From Branchiostoma lanceolatum (lineage: Eukaryota; Chordata; Leptocardii; Amphioxiformes; Branchiostomatidae): DNA of 64,000 nt. The position numbers and the translations under genes were made by a program. The stretch spans positions 9,014,383 to 9,078,382 of the forward strand of contig NC_089732.1 in NCBI RefSeq assembly GCF_035083965.1. Reading direction: 5' to 3'. Below are positions 33,001 to 43,985 of the stretch, one piece after another. Numbering within the stretch: the first letter of the stretch is position 1; each line of letters starts with the position of its first letter. The notes under the pieces were generated by a model. That model ran no database searches. It was not told the origin of the DNA and was given only the letters and a program-made list of their open reading frames with translations.

Positions 33001-36000
33001 ACAAAAACAGCCATTCTTACTTCTCTGACGACATTGAACCATACGCTGTTACATACACTTGTGAAAATGAAACAGATCGTGGTGAAACATCTTCAACAGT
33101 GCCAGGACCTCTTCAGAGCGCAATAAATAATCCAGACATATCAGACAACCCTTTGGCGGGGACACCAGCCAGTACGTTTGTGGAAAATTGTACTTCAGGT
33201 GGCACTAGGGGCACCACTGGTGACAACGGCCCCCGGATTCCCCGAAACAGACGTAAGGGCAACGCTGATGTAAACAACATTCGTAATTCTCCGGACAATC
33301 TTTGTTCCAATCCGATGTACGTTACAGGCGGTGGTTCCAAGGCAGCAAATGGTACGACGACCCTAACAATCATTCTGTAGTGTTCTGTTGTGTTCTCACG
33401 GTGACCCTTTCACCCTTTTAGTCTTGATTGATGACGTTCATAGCTATCACTTGTGATAAAGACTATGGCATTCTTTATATGGTCCTGCTTGTTTGACCAT
33501 TTTTCTCCTATCAATTTCTCTTAAACTGCTGACCTCTGGTGAATATAAAGCTTGAGAGATACATTCTTGGTTGGATATCTTTTTGATAGATCATAGAGAC
33601 ACGGCTCATGGCATGAAGTCTACCATCTCTGATTGATTTTTGTCTATCCGGTTGATGATTTTTCCTACCCGCTTACGATTTGAATTCGGTTGGATTACAC
33701 AGGCTCTTCTTCTATCGGGCGATGTTTCTGCCTCATCGCTACTGTTGTCCTGGTAGGATCCGGAGCGATCATTGCAGCAATCCTCATTATGATGTTCCAC
33801 AACGCACAAGAGCACGACATCCAAAAGGTGTGATCCGTGAATTAAATCATTTACATATACTAGTCATTAAATAAAGAAGACCCTTCGCACACAATCACAA
33901 CAGTTATTACTACTTAACTTGGCGGCATTTATTTACATGCATATGATACACTCCTTTACGTTTCGGACTGTATTGTAAATGCCACATTAACTATCTACAC
34001 TATACTACATGAAAATACTTTACTTTTGGGACCGCATCTGTAAGCAGCGGCGACTATAGCTGAAGTGTATAATAAATCAGTCAGAACTGTCATGAGGAAG
34101 GTGACAGACAGACACAGAATGTCAGGTGAATAAAACAATTGGTAGTAATTATGTACAAAATATTTTTGTTCAGGGACTTACACTATAAGTTACAGACCTG
34201 ATAAAACTATTCAAAGATGTGCTAGTCATATTCTTTTGATTCCAGTTGCCTACAAAAGAACAGAAGACAGGGGAACGGGTTATAACTCAGTCACGTTCGG
34301 TACCATATTCGTCTTTAATGCTGGAACCTAATGTTGATCTCCCTCTGCAGCCCAATCCTACCCAAGGCTCCATAAACCGGATCCTGACTACATTCAACGT
34401 TACAGAACCTGCCGCCATTGCCAGCACTACTGGCAGTAGCTCCCCCATTCTCGACAGCACAAATGGTACGTACAATTACCTCAATGAAAGGTATTGTTTT
34501 TGACGTGCCTGTGTATCTGTCTGTGTGTCTGTGTGTGTGCGTGTGTGTGTGTTTGTTCGTTCGTTCAAGAACTGCAGGTGCATTTTGTTAAAGTTTTTTA
34601 AAGAGGATACCCGAAGAAAGGAACGACGGATGAAGGTATAGATTTTGTAACTTTTCGTGTGAAGTTCCAGACACGTGTGTGTCACCTGTCTCTCCATGCC
34701 AGGTAAGGCGAGACCTATGGGACTTAACCCTCCCAACATGACTAAGTCTTCGGGGAAGATTGGGCTCATGTTGCCAAGAGCGCGCTTCTTGGACCTCTAG
34801 GCCCTCTTGGACCTCTGGGGACTCCTGGACCGTCGGGCCCTCCGGGACCTACTGGACATTCAGGAGAAATAAGGCCCATGGGCAATGATGGTCAGCCAGG
34901 AGCCCCACGGTCTGCTGGGCCTCCTGGACCCACGGGAAAAAAGGGGCCCATGGGACCAGTTGGACCCGTGGGACAGGATGGTAGGGATGGAGTTCCTGGA
35001 TCTCCTAGACCAAGTGGATCCCGAGACGAAAAGGGGCCTGTTGGGTCTCAGGGCTTGCTGGGGCCTGCTGTGCCCCTCGGGTCGCCTGGGCTACCAGGAA
35101 GGCCAACGAATCCACCTGAGCGTCCTAATACGAACATTAGGGACAAGTCGGTTAAAGGTAAGGCTAACACGTACCCTGTGTTCAAATGAAGATGTGATTT
35201 GGCTTACACAAGAAGTTAACCCGAATAATGATAGTGTAACATTTTCCTTTCGTTGTCTTCTGCTTTTAACGCCATTCTTATGTCACAGTTTTCATATTTG
35301 TAAACCAATGATTCTGAAGTAATGCACACAAGTACACATTGCAAAAAGTCAGATATAGGCTATAGTGTAATTTAATGAAATACAACTACCGACTTGAATG
35401 TTAGAATTTGGATCAGGTAAATGACATCTGTGCTATCCCTATGCCCCTTGCATCTTCCACAGTGGCTTGCCCAGGGGGTTATACGGAATTCCGTGGGATC
35501 TGCTACAAGGTGTTCAAAACAAGGCAAACCTTCAGCGAAGCGTCCGCGACCTGTCGTGCAGACGGTGGTACCCTCGCCATGCCCCGAGACGCCCAGATCA
35601 ACGACTTCCTCATCTCCTTGTATCGTAAGTCAGTCAATACCGTGAACCTGTGGATCGGCCTGCACGACCTGCGTGAAGAAGGAAAGTTTGAGTGGGTGGA
35701 TGGTTCTCCGCTTGGGGAGTACAACTTATGGGCCAAGTCTCAACCAGAGAAGGGGCGAAATGGCCGCTTTCAAAATTGCGTTTTGTATTTTAACTATATG
35801 TGGGCCTCCTGGATAGTGAGAATGGATGCAGATAGGTGGTACGACGATAATTGCGACTTCCCGTTATTCTTCATATGCCAAGTCGATCCAGATAGCAAAA
35901 CGGCAATTTGACCATGCACATGGAATAATCACTGCCTTCAGTGCAAAACACCATTTCAAAGGAGATTTAACACGCAATTGATGCTAACTTTGTTCACGGT

Positions 36001-38159
36001 AACATGGTTAAAAAGCAATCGGTCGTAAACTCGTAAAACGTGATAAGCTGTAATTCGAAGGGGTCAATCTAGCAATCCGTGTTGTGGATATCAATCATAA
36101 AGATATTCAATACGTACATATGTATATAGAAACATTACATGTTAAAAACCTGTTGAGCTATTGGCATGCCAAATACTTGACAGGGTCACATTTCTAAAAT
36201 AGACAAAGTTGTGATGATCTGATGACAAAAGTCAGAATATGACTACAATACAAGTAGAAGTCGAGGATTCATCAGTTCATTAAGCTTGCAATCTAATACG
36301 ACAAAATAGAAAAGGACTGCTTCATGTAGATCTGTCACAGATCAGAATAAAGTAGAATTGATTCATCAGTTTGTAAGTTCATCAGGAATTCATTTGACAA
36401 TCGACATCAGTAAACAGAAGATCTTTTTTATGTCAAAAGCAGTGGCCATGTGGAATACAGTTGAGGTATAAAGATTAGAAATAAGACGAAGGAACTGTTA
36501 TGTTATGTTAGCAAGACTCATTTATGTCATTTATCATTCTAGTGATAGACGAAAATGTCAACAATTCTGTGTATTGATTAGAACCGGTAACTGTGGACAA
36601 GAACAAAGCAAGAAAAACAATATAATGAATGGCTAATTAACACACCATATTGGTATACATTGACGTACTAATATAATTTGAAGTAACCGAAAGCACCACT
36701 GCTAGCACCAACCCCTCCATTCTCCACAGCTCTAATGGTAAGTATATTCATCTCCATGCCAAGTGTGAGTATTGTTTTTGGTGAGGATGTGTATTTTTCT
36801 GTCTGTGTGTTTGTGTTACGATGGATGGTAATGATACTTCGTATGTAAGTAGGTCTTGAAAAAAACGCGGGTCAAGGTTGATTATGGGCCTTCTGGCGAC
36901 TTCCCTTGGTGCTGCAGCAGAACTTCTGATTTTGTATCTTATGTCATAGACCTGCTATGGCTTGCTATGTTTTGGTGACATATAACTTTTGATGTCGGGA
37001 TTAATCAATATGGGTTTGAGCCCCAAAGCAGCTTGTTTTAGAACTGCAGGTGCCTTTTGATAAAATCTTTCAAAGAGGATGCCTGGACACAGAAACGACG
37101 GGTTTCCATGGTATTCAGCATGCAAGTATGCTGTATGGATATTGTTATTTTTCGTTAAACTTCCAAACATGTACGTGTGTCATATGTCTCTCCAGGTAAA
37201 GTGAAACATGTGGAGCATAACCCTCCTAACATAACTGAGCCTTCGGGGAAAATAGTGCCCATCTTGCCAGGAGACGCCTGGCCGGTTGGACCTCCGGGGC
37301 CTCCTGCCCAACTGTCTTCTGGGACAACCTATCCAAACCCTGCCGGACCACCTGAGCGTCCTCAGACGACCATTCGGGGCAAGTCGGATAAAGGTAAGAC
37401 TATCACTTATAGCTATCTTCAAATGTCTTTAGGTGTTTTAACCTGCATAGCATGGTGTAATATCTTCCTTTTGTTGTCTTCTACTTATAATGTCATTCTT
37501 ATGTCACTTCACAAACATGGGGATCTACCCTTCGACAGTTTTCCTTTTTGTAAACCGATAAGTCTACACAAATATACATCACAACGTACAAAGTTAGATA
37601 TAGGCTAAGCAGTATTCCAACGAAATTCAATTATCAACTTGAATGTTATAATTCGGATCAGGTAAATGACATCTTTGCTATTCCTATGCCCCTTAAATCT
37701 TCCACAGTGGCTTGTCCAGGAGGTTATACGGAATCCCGTGGGATCTGCTACAAGGTGTTCAAAACAAGGCAAACCTTCGGCAAAGCGTCCGCGACCTGTC
37801 GTGCAGACGGTGGTACCCTCGCCATGCCCCGAGACGCCCAGACTAACGACTTCCTCATCTCCTTGTATCGTACGTCAGTCAATAACGTGAACCTGTGGAT
37901 CGGCCTGCACGACCAGCGTGAAGAAGGGAAGTTTGAGTGGGTGGATGGTTCTCCACTTGGGGAGTACAACTCATGGGGCGAATCTCAACCAGAGAAGGGG
38001 AAACCTGGCCGCTTTCAAAATTGCGTTTTGTATCTTAACTATAGGTGGGGCTGGGCCGACTGGATAGTGAGAATGGATGCGGATAGGTGGTACGACGATA
38101 ATTGCGACTTCCCGTACTCCTTCATATGTCAAGTCGTCCCAGATAGCGAAACGGCTTAG
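30071..38159 (+). CDS. Type II membrane collagen-like C-type lectin with duplicated lectin terminal exon (5' end uncertain)
   Basis: Exons: 30071-30149 (weak candidate), 31144-31236, 32254-33351, 33703-33827, 34246-34465, then 34703-35157 with 35463-35911 (copy 1, TGA) or 37196-37393 with 37708-38159 (copy 2, TAG). The 1098-bp exon codes a long tail with NPTY, SPTY, NPMY and other Tyr motifs and a 48-residue repeat in duplicate. The next exon holds one membrane span (CLIATVVLVGSGAIIAAILI) acting as signal anchor. A neck with N-glycosylation sites (NVT) follows, then Gly-Pro-rich collagen-like repeats and a C-type lectin domain with CYKVFKTRQTF, WIGLHDLREEGKFEWVDGS and WYDDNCDFP. Most exon junctions are phase 1. 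Ligand binding and endocytic signalling are inferred from the family. Collagen exon copy 1 has a frame break. The initiating ATG was not found. Confidence 0.75.
30583..30660. repeat. (TTCG)n microsatellite
   Basis: Nearly pure GTTC/TTCG tetranucleotide run upstream of the lectin gene's clear exons, with one CCG variant. A shorter run occurs near 34556. Confidence 0.95.
32562..32849 (+). repeat. 144-bp (48-residue) coding repeat in the lectin cytoplasmic tail
   Basis: Two in-frame units begin at 32562 (NPTYSTNDGGPDW) and 32706 (SPTYLANDGDPDW). Each continues SVLY-GNNPT--GTGSSS. The duplication doubles two tyrosine motifs, N/SPTY and SVLY. Confidence 0.85.
34703..35157 (+). pseudogene. Collagen-like exon, copy 1, with a reading-frame break
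   Basis: In the frame set by the neck exon (phase 1) the exon reads KARPMGLNPPNMTKSSGK and hits TAG after ...RFLDL. Two thirds of the exon read in another frame as a Gly-X-Y collagen run (GPLGTPGPSGPPGPTG and onwards), ending in phase 1 to match the lectin exon. Length is 455 bp, not a multiple of 3, whereas copy 2 is 198 bp. Against copy 2, four bases are missing between TTGCCA and GGACCT. Alternative splicing inside the exon or an assembly error could rescue it. Confidence 0.65.
36346..36351 (+). terminator. Candidate poly(A) signal after lectin exon copy 1
   Basis: AATAAA about 435 bp after the copy-1 stop. The aligned position in copy 2 reads AGGATATATT, so the signal is specific to copy 1. 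Confidence 0.4.
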
Positions 38160-38973
38160 CCATTCATTTAACCATGCACATGGAATAATCACTGCCTTAA
38201 GTGCAAAACACCATTTCAAAGGTGATTTAACACGCAATTGATGCCAACTTTGTTCACGGTAACATTGTTCTACAGCAATCGGTCGTAAACTCGTAAAACG
38301 CGATAAAAGCTGTAATTGAAGGGGTCAATCTAGCAAGCCGTGTTGTGCATATCAATCATAAAGATATTCAATACGTACATATGTATATAGAAATATTACA
38401 TGTTAAAAAAACCTGTTAAGCTATTGGCATGTCAAATACTTAGACAGGGTCACATTTCTAAAATAGACAAAGTTGTGATGATCTGATGACAAAAGTCAGA
38501 ATATGACTGCAATACAAGTAGAAGTCGAGGATTCATCAGTTCATTAAGCTTGCAATCTAATACGACAAAATAGAAAAGGACTGCATGTAGATCTGTCACA
38601 GATCAGGATATATTAGAATTCATGCATCAGTTTGTAAGTTCATCAGGAATTCATTTGACAGTCGACATCAGTAAACAGAAGATCTTTTTATGTCAAAAGC
38701 AGTTCCCATGTGGAATGCATCTGAGGTACAAAGATTTAAAATAAGACGAAGGAACTGGTATGTTATCAAGACTTATTTATGTCATTCATCATTTTAGTGA
38801 TAGATGACAATGTCAACAATTCTGTGTTTTGATTAGAACCGATACCTGTGGACAAGAACAAAGCAAGAAAAACAATCTAATGAATGACTAATTAACACAC
38901 CATATTGGCATAATTTGACGTACTAATATAATTTGAAGTAACCGAAAAATTTATGTACACGATTTAAAAAATC

Positions 38974-38979
38974 AATAAA
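38974..38979 (+). terminator. Candidate poly(A) signal after lectin exon copy 2
   Basis: AATAAA just past the end of the duplicated segment, followed by GTGTGTTTT. It lies outside the duplicated unit, so it is probably the ancestral signal of the gene. Confidence 0.5.
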
Positions 38980-39049
38980 GAAAATGTGTGTTTTATGAAA
39001 TTGCTCGTGATCTGCTTTATAGGTTACGGACTTCGGCAAATCGCTTTCA

Positions 39050-39350
39050 CCCATCTCCACCCATGCATCTGGCTGGCCCGTTTTACGACATATCTGCATG
39101 AATTATCATCAGTTCGTGGATCTTCGATGACGCAAGGAGGGTCTTTAACAGCTCTGTTATCAACTAGAGTACTCGAAGGGCCACAAAGCACTTATCCTAG
39201 TCATACTAACAGCTCCAAAATGTGTTTAAACGAGTCCAGCTGCTTTCAAAGTTTCAAACTTACCTGTCCTTGGTGCTGAACGCCATACAATACCATGAAA
39301 TAGCGGCCTATTGCTATTCGTTCAAAAACGCAGATTGAATGTTCAGCACT
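39050..39350 (-). repeat. Dispersed repeat copy related to 23362-23640
   Basis: Shares CTGGCCCGTTT, TGCATGAATT, TCGTGGATCTTCG and CCTGTCCTTGGTGCTGAA with the 23-kb block, in the same order and orientation. Read on the minus strand it ends GTTCAGCACCAAGGACAG/GTAAG with an exon-like frame reading MVLYGVQHQGQ. Confidence 0.6.
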
Positions 39351-39487
39351 ATATGTTGACCTGACCAGGGGTCTATTTTGTTGACTTACGTATACGCAAT
39401 GATTAGATTAGGTTTTACGCGTTTAGGGGTTAATGGGCCAGCGGTAGAGGATGGATACACCTTACTTAATGTAGATGTAGATACACG

Positions 39488-39643
39488 GGGATACCACTCT
39501 CTCGGCTTCTTCGTACGTGTCTGAAAAACTTCCTTGTCCATCCTGTCGCTTGTCAGAAGCGCCATTTGGGGCGGCGGCTCACTGGCTTGATCGCCGCAGG
39601 GACGGGAGAAAGCGGACCGGTCAGGCTCTGCTTGCCCGTACAT
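39488..39643 (-). pseudogene. Inverted, frameshifted copy of the exon at 40006
   Basis: On the minus strand an ATG at 39643 opens MYGQAEPDRSAFSRPCGDQA, about 75% identical over its first part to the plus-strand exon at 40006. After PPPQ a short deletion shifts the frame. The matching continuation (DKRQDGQGSFSDTYEEAERV) is read in another frame and ends near a possible donor. It is either a decayed copy or a start exon altered by indel. Confidence 0.6.
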
Positions 39644-40005
39644 TTTAGCTGTGCTGTGCAGAGAGCCGTTGAGCAGTGTATAACTGTAAAAATACATAGT
39701 ATGGCACATACTACCTTAATCAGTCTGACAAAGTAAGGCCACTGTTCCCCTTATTTGGAGGGATGACGAAGATTACATCGAAAGAGATTCAGACTCCAGA
39801 CAAATTACATTACTTGATACAAAACAAGCTGCAATGTCAAATGCATATATATTAAAAAAATATTTTCGCTGCTTCTTTTGGTGAAAATCAAATGTTTTAT
39901 CCATAGTCAAAAGTTTGCAGGTGTATGTTTGAGAAAAACAATTCTCAGAAAGAACGTGACTATTGATAACTACAGGTCAACGGCTCTCTGCACAGTACAG
40001 CCAAA

Positions 40006-40300
40006 ATGTACGAGCAAGCAGAGCCTGACCGGTCCCCTTTCTCCGGCCCTCGCGGCGATCAAACCAGCGATCCGCCGCCCCAAACCCCTCCTGTCCATCA
40101 GCGCAACGACACTTCTGACAAGCGACAGGAGGGACAAGGAACTTCTTCAGACACGTGCGAAGAAGCCGAGAGAGTGTACTATACAATCAAGGACGAGGAT
40201 CTCCCGCCGTCTTTCCGTGGGGCGGGGCGGCAGCAGGAGTCGCCCGAGCCCGGGGTCCAAATCAGCGGCCCGCCGCCTCCTTCTGACAAGCGACAGGAGG
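40006..40300 (+). CDS. Possible first coding exon of a membrane-protein tail
   Basis: ATG at 40006 opens MYEQAEPDRSPFSGPRGDQT and continues with DTCEEAERVYYTIKDEDLPP and a Pro-rich end, DKRQEG. It stops in phase 1 at a donor-like G/GTACAA, the same junction phase used by the tail exons of the lectin gene 4-10 kb upstream. Acidic clusters and the VYYTI tyrosine motif suggest a cytoplasmic signalling tail. No membrane exon was found downstream in the repeat-filled 40-47 kb stretch, so the gene may be broken or its next exon remote. A decapeptide with DKRQEG occurs twice within the exon. Confidence 0.45.
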
Positions 40301-40539
40301 GTACAATGAAAGGGAGGATGATTTATGTAAAGTAAGAAAGGTCTTGAAGCATAGGAAACTTGATTTTTCATTTCCCGCGTTCATAGGGTTTAAAAACGTG
40401 CAATAAATATGTAAAGAATGTTGATGAGAAAGGCTTGTTGTCTTGATTGTGTTTGCATCATTCTTAATACTTAAAGCATGTTAACATTTGCAAAATAAGA
40501 ACGTTTTAATGAAATATTTGATATATAGCACAGCTATTA

Positions 40540-40596
40540 GAGCTCATCTTACACGAAATTGGAGCTCATGTTACACTCGTCGAAGCGCCACCTATA
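40540..40596 (-). repeat. Remnant of the 42-47 kb foldback family
   Basis: GGAGCTCATGTTACACTCGT followed by CGAAGCGCCACCTA matches the arm core seen at 43652, 44220 and 47213 (GGAGCTCATGTCA, GAAGCGCCGCCTA). It is cut by the 877-bp element that begins at 40597. Confidence 0.5.
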
Positions 40597-41473
40597 GGGC
40601 GTATTCAGTCACGTGACCCTCCCCTAGCAACGAGCACTGGCGGCCATGTTGGTGCTCACTTGATAGTGGAGCCCTATGGAACTCTCTGTATAAATGGCAG
40701 ATGTTTTCTACGCCATTCATAATTTCCCTTCAAAACGTTTTGTCTCATAATCATGGTGTTGTGCCTCGTGGTCAGATGTTGGATTGGGACTGATAAAGCA
40801 CACACCGGTCGGGTAACAGTAAGATTGGTTTTGCGTTTCTCGTGTAGGACGTGTACGTGCGGGAACATACGATCGCGAAGGGACTAACGACTGAAACAAA
40901 AGTGGATTTCTGACATACGAACAACGGATCTAAATTGTTGAAATTTGATAATCAACGTGTGTGTATGGAAACCTTTTGTATCTGGTCGAAAGGCAAGTTA
41001 CAGGCCCGTTGTGTAACACAGTCGCGGCACCGTGTAGTCGTTGCTTGAGATACGTTCATTCATAAACTGGGGGTCTTTCAACGTCGAACTTTCCCGATCA
41101 TAACGTACTCCCTGTCACTAAAATTTCTCACGACACTCAAGACACTGTACTACGTGACTGCAGGCCTTGGAACACTTGTATGCTGTGAACTGATTTTATG
41201 CGTACTCTGTAAACAGTTTAGCGGCCATGTTTGTAGGCTGCTGGGGAACCTCGCTCGCCGATAATGGGTCATTTCCAGTAGGTGAAATTGGATTTTTGTA
41301 GCGAAAAGGATGTGAGGCTGGAGACTCTTTGCGTATAATAAAACAGCGATCAGACGACTTCGCACTCCTTGGAAATTTAGAGAGCGCCGGACACCGAGAA
41401 ACTTCGCTGCAGGGTGAGCACCAACATGGCCGCCCACGGAGGGCAGGGGTGATGACGTCACGTGAATACGCCC
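40597..41473. mobile_element. 877-bp terminal-inverted-repeat element
   Basis: The left end reads GGGCGTATTCAGTCACGTGAC; the right end is its near reverse complement, GTCACGTGAATACGCCC. Further in, both arms carry GGCGGCCATGTTGGTGCTCAC. TATA flanks both ends and may be the target-site duplication. No transposase frame is visible, so it is non-autonomous. Confidence 0.7.
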
Positions 41474-41804
41474 TATATGCTTGTACGCATCGCTCTTTGC
41501 ATGTATTAAAGCCTCGTAACTGATAACTATTGCAGAGTGTTTGATTTCTTTTATCTAAGTGATGATGATGAAGGTTGTGAAACTAATTAAGGACGTGGAA
41601 CAGTTATCACATGATGAACAACAAATTCCTTATCATGTTCTTTCATTAGGAGGAAGATTGTAGGCATGGTCGTATATTACGTATGCACATGTCAAATCAT
41701 TATGTGGTCTGGCATCTGGATGTTACATTCAGTTAATTATAGGAACTGATGATCAGTTAAGTTGACGGGTAACTGTCCGCCTGCTCCTAAGTATCCTTAC
41801 ATAT

Positions 41805-43985
41805 CGTTACATCCACTTGGAGATTTCGGCTACGGTGGCCAAGCAGATGTTGGGATGAAGGATCGTAATGTTTTCTGAGTGACAGCCGGGCGTCTCTGAC
41901 AGCCCCTTACCCCACAAAAGCAGATGAGAAGTTGGGTTAACGGTAAATGTTATTAAGGGAAAACGCATGATGTCCATGTATATCTTTAACCTACTCAATA
42001 CGTACAAGATATGATGAAAATGAATGTAGATGGTGCTTCGGCAGGCGGACATGGTGTTACACGGGCTCCTCGCGCGGCGCCTACAAATCGATCCTTTTAA
42101 TGGCAAATAGTGTCTTAAAGGTCATTCTATAAGTATGGAAAGATGTCTGAAACTATTGAGAAGGTTTTCACCGGCCTTATGCCTAATGTCTTCCAATGTT
42201 TTACATGTTAAGCGTGGGGATAACATACCCTATCATAGCCTAATCTGCAGTACCGCTCCTGGCCGTTTCCTGAAAAGTGACAAAGGAGACCGTCAAATTG
42301 CCAAATTTCGGTCTTTTCGGGAATGGGGAAATCGCAAAAGACTCGCAAAGGGGTTTTGAGACTTATTTGACCTTGAACTTGAACTTGAGAGCACGTAAAA
42401 CAAAGTATTGTGATATCTCAGATATGTCGCCAAAATGCACTGGGATATTAGGTCATAAATAACACGTTTCCTTTGAATCATAGCAATAGAGACAGTAAAG
42501 TGTGCATTTCCTGTAAATAGTCACATACTGAAAGGCCAAAACATCCCAAGTTCAATCGTACTCTATTAAACAAGAAGACGTTGAACAAATGCAGCTGTGT
42601 TCATGTCTGTTTATTGATCAATAGATCCAATTTTCTTCCTTAAAGAAGCCACTGATCTTCGAGACGAAGGACAACAGTAGGCCATCCGAACAGACTAGAC
42701 TGACGACACTTGGTAGCTGCCATTCCATACGCACAGCATACTCAGTATTTTGATCCTAGAGTAGCTCTCTTTAAGGTACAGTTTGGAGGTTTTGTTTGTG
42801 GTCTGATATGACACATTGTTTATCAAACCTCGATGCAACATCAGTATTCCAGCAACAAAAGTCACTGAACTACTGCGATAAACTATTTCTATGGCATTGA
42901 TACATAATCAAGTACAACATATGTAATATTTGAAATGTAACGTTAATTCCCCACAAACAACTACATGCACATATCTAGCAGCCATGTCTAAATTAATAGA
43001 TTATGATAAAAACCACCACATCGTTCACCGTTGCGCAACGAGGAAATCAAACATCTACAGCTTTTTGAAAGGAAATTCTATATAATGATTAGACAGACAT
43101 TTATAAACACCGTTGCAACTGTTCAACGTATTCTTCTGTCATAAATCATGTGCACGATTAAACGTTGGATGTGGTTGCCCTTGAAAAAATGAAAATGTAA
43201 AAATAATGAAGACTCTACCACTTCTATTTGTGAAATGCGAGGGAAACATGTAACCGAATGTCCATTACATTTTGGCGAAATGTTTATAAAAACACAATCC
43301 ATAGTTTAAACATGGTCGCAGTTTCAAGTTCAATGTCAAATAAGCTTCAAAACACCAAACCCCTTTGCGAGTCTTTCACGATTTCCCCATTCCCGAAAAG
43401 ACCGAAATTTGACAATTTGACGGTCTCCTTTGTCACTTTTCGTGATACGGCCGGGAGCGGTACTGCAGATTAGGCTCCAATAGGGTATATACTCTCGTCT
43501 TTTAAAATACGAAAATATCCAAGGCCTTACACTTAGAGCCGATGAACACTCGACCAAACCGGCCCGACAATTTCTACATATATTTCGAATAACCTGTAAG
43601 ACTTTTCAAAACAAGCGTTGGCGCAGCAAGGGTTGATTTGTATGTGCTGGGGTGGAGCTCATGTCATATTGGTCGTAGCGCCGCCTACATTCGTGTACAC
43701 ATCAGGTTTTGTCCGTAATAAGTGATTTTAGCATATATGTGGACATCAGTCACTTCCTTTGAGAACATTTGGCTTTTAATACTCAAATCCATCCACTTTT
43801 ATCATACACATCTGAACAACAGACCACAGAGGCATATCACAAGCACATGCTTACAAGATACAAACTCGTTATACTGGCTTACTGAAAACGTTGTACATTG
43901 TTTGCAGCCTAGTATGGCTAGTTAAGGGTACTTTAAAGTTTTAATGTTTTTCTTCTCTTATAAACAGGTCATTTGAGGCAAAATA
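41805..43985. repeat. Foldback unit 1: inverted arms A and B
   Basis: Arm A (41805 to about 42730) and arm B (about 42740-43800) are diverged reverse complements. Both hold the core GGTCTTTTCGGGAATGGG / CCCATTCCCGAAAAGACC, a GCGGTACTGCAGATTAG-type word and CGAAGCGCCGCCTA-type word. Arms meet near 42735. No coding frame was seen; short open frames are shadows. Confidence 0.75.

Larger units (their letters stand above)
34430..38945 (+). repeat. Tandem segmental duplication (~2.25 kb unit) in the lectin gene
   Basis: Sequence from the end of the neck exon through the lectin exon and its 3' flank (about 34430-36690) recurs at about 36691-38945. The offset at the lectin exon is 2245 bp (35463 versus 37708). 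The junction is seen where GTAACCGAAA near 36690 runs into the neck exon tail (GCACCACTGCTAGC), while the same word near 38945 runs into new sequence. Confidence 0.9.

Noticed and set aside
33869-33874. AATAAA in the intron after the lectin transmembrane exon
   Set aside because: Could give a truncated form, but there is no GT-rich element directly after it and no other support.
35503-37969. Antisense frames over the lectin exons
   Set aside because: Shadows of two clear C-type lectin exons, duplicated because the exons are.
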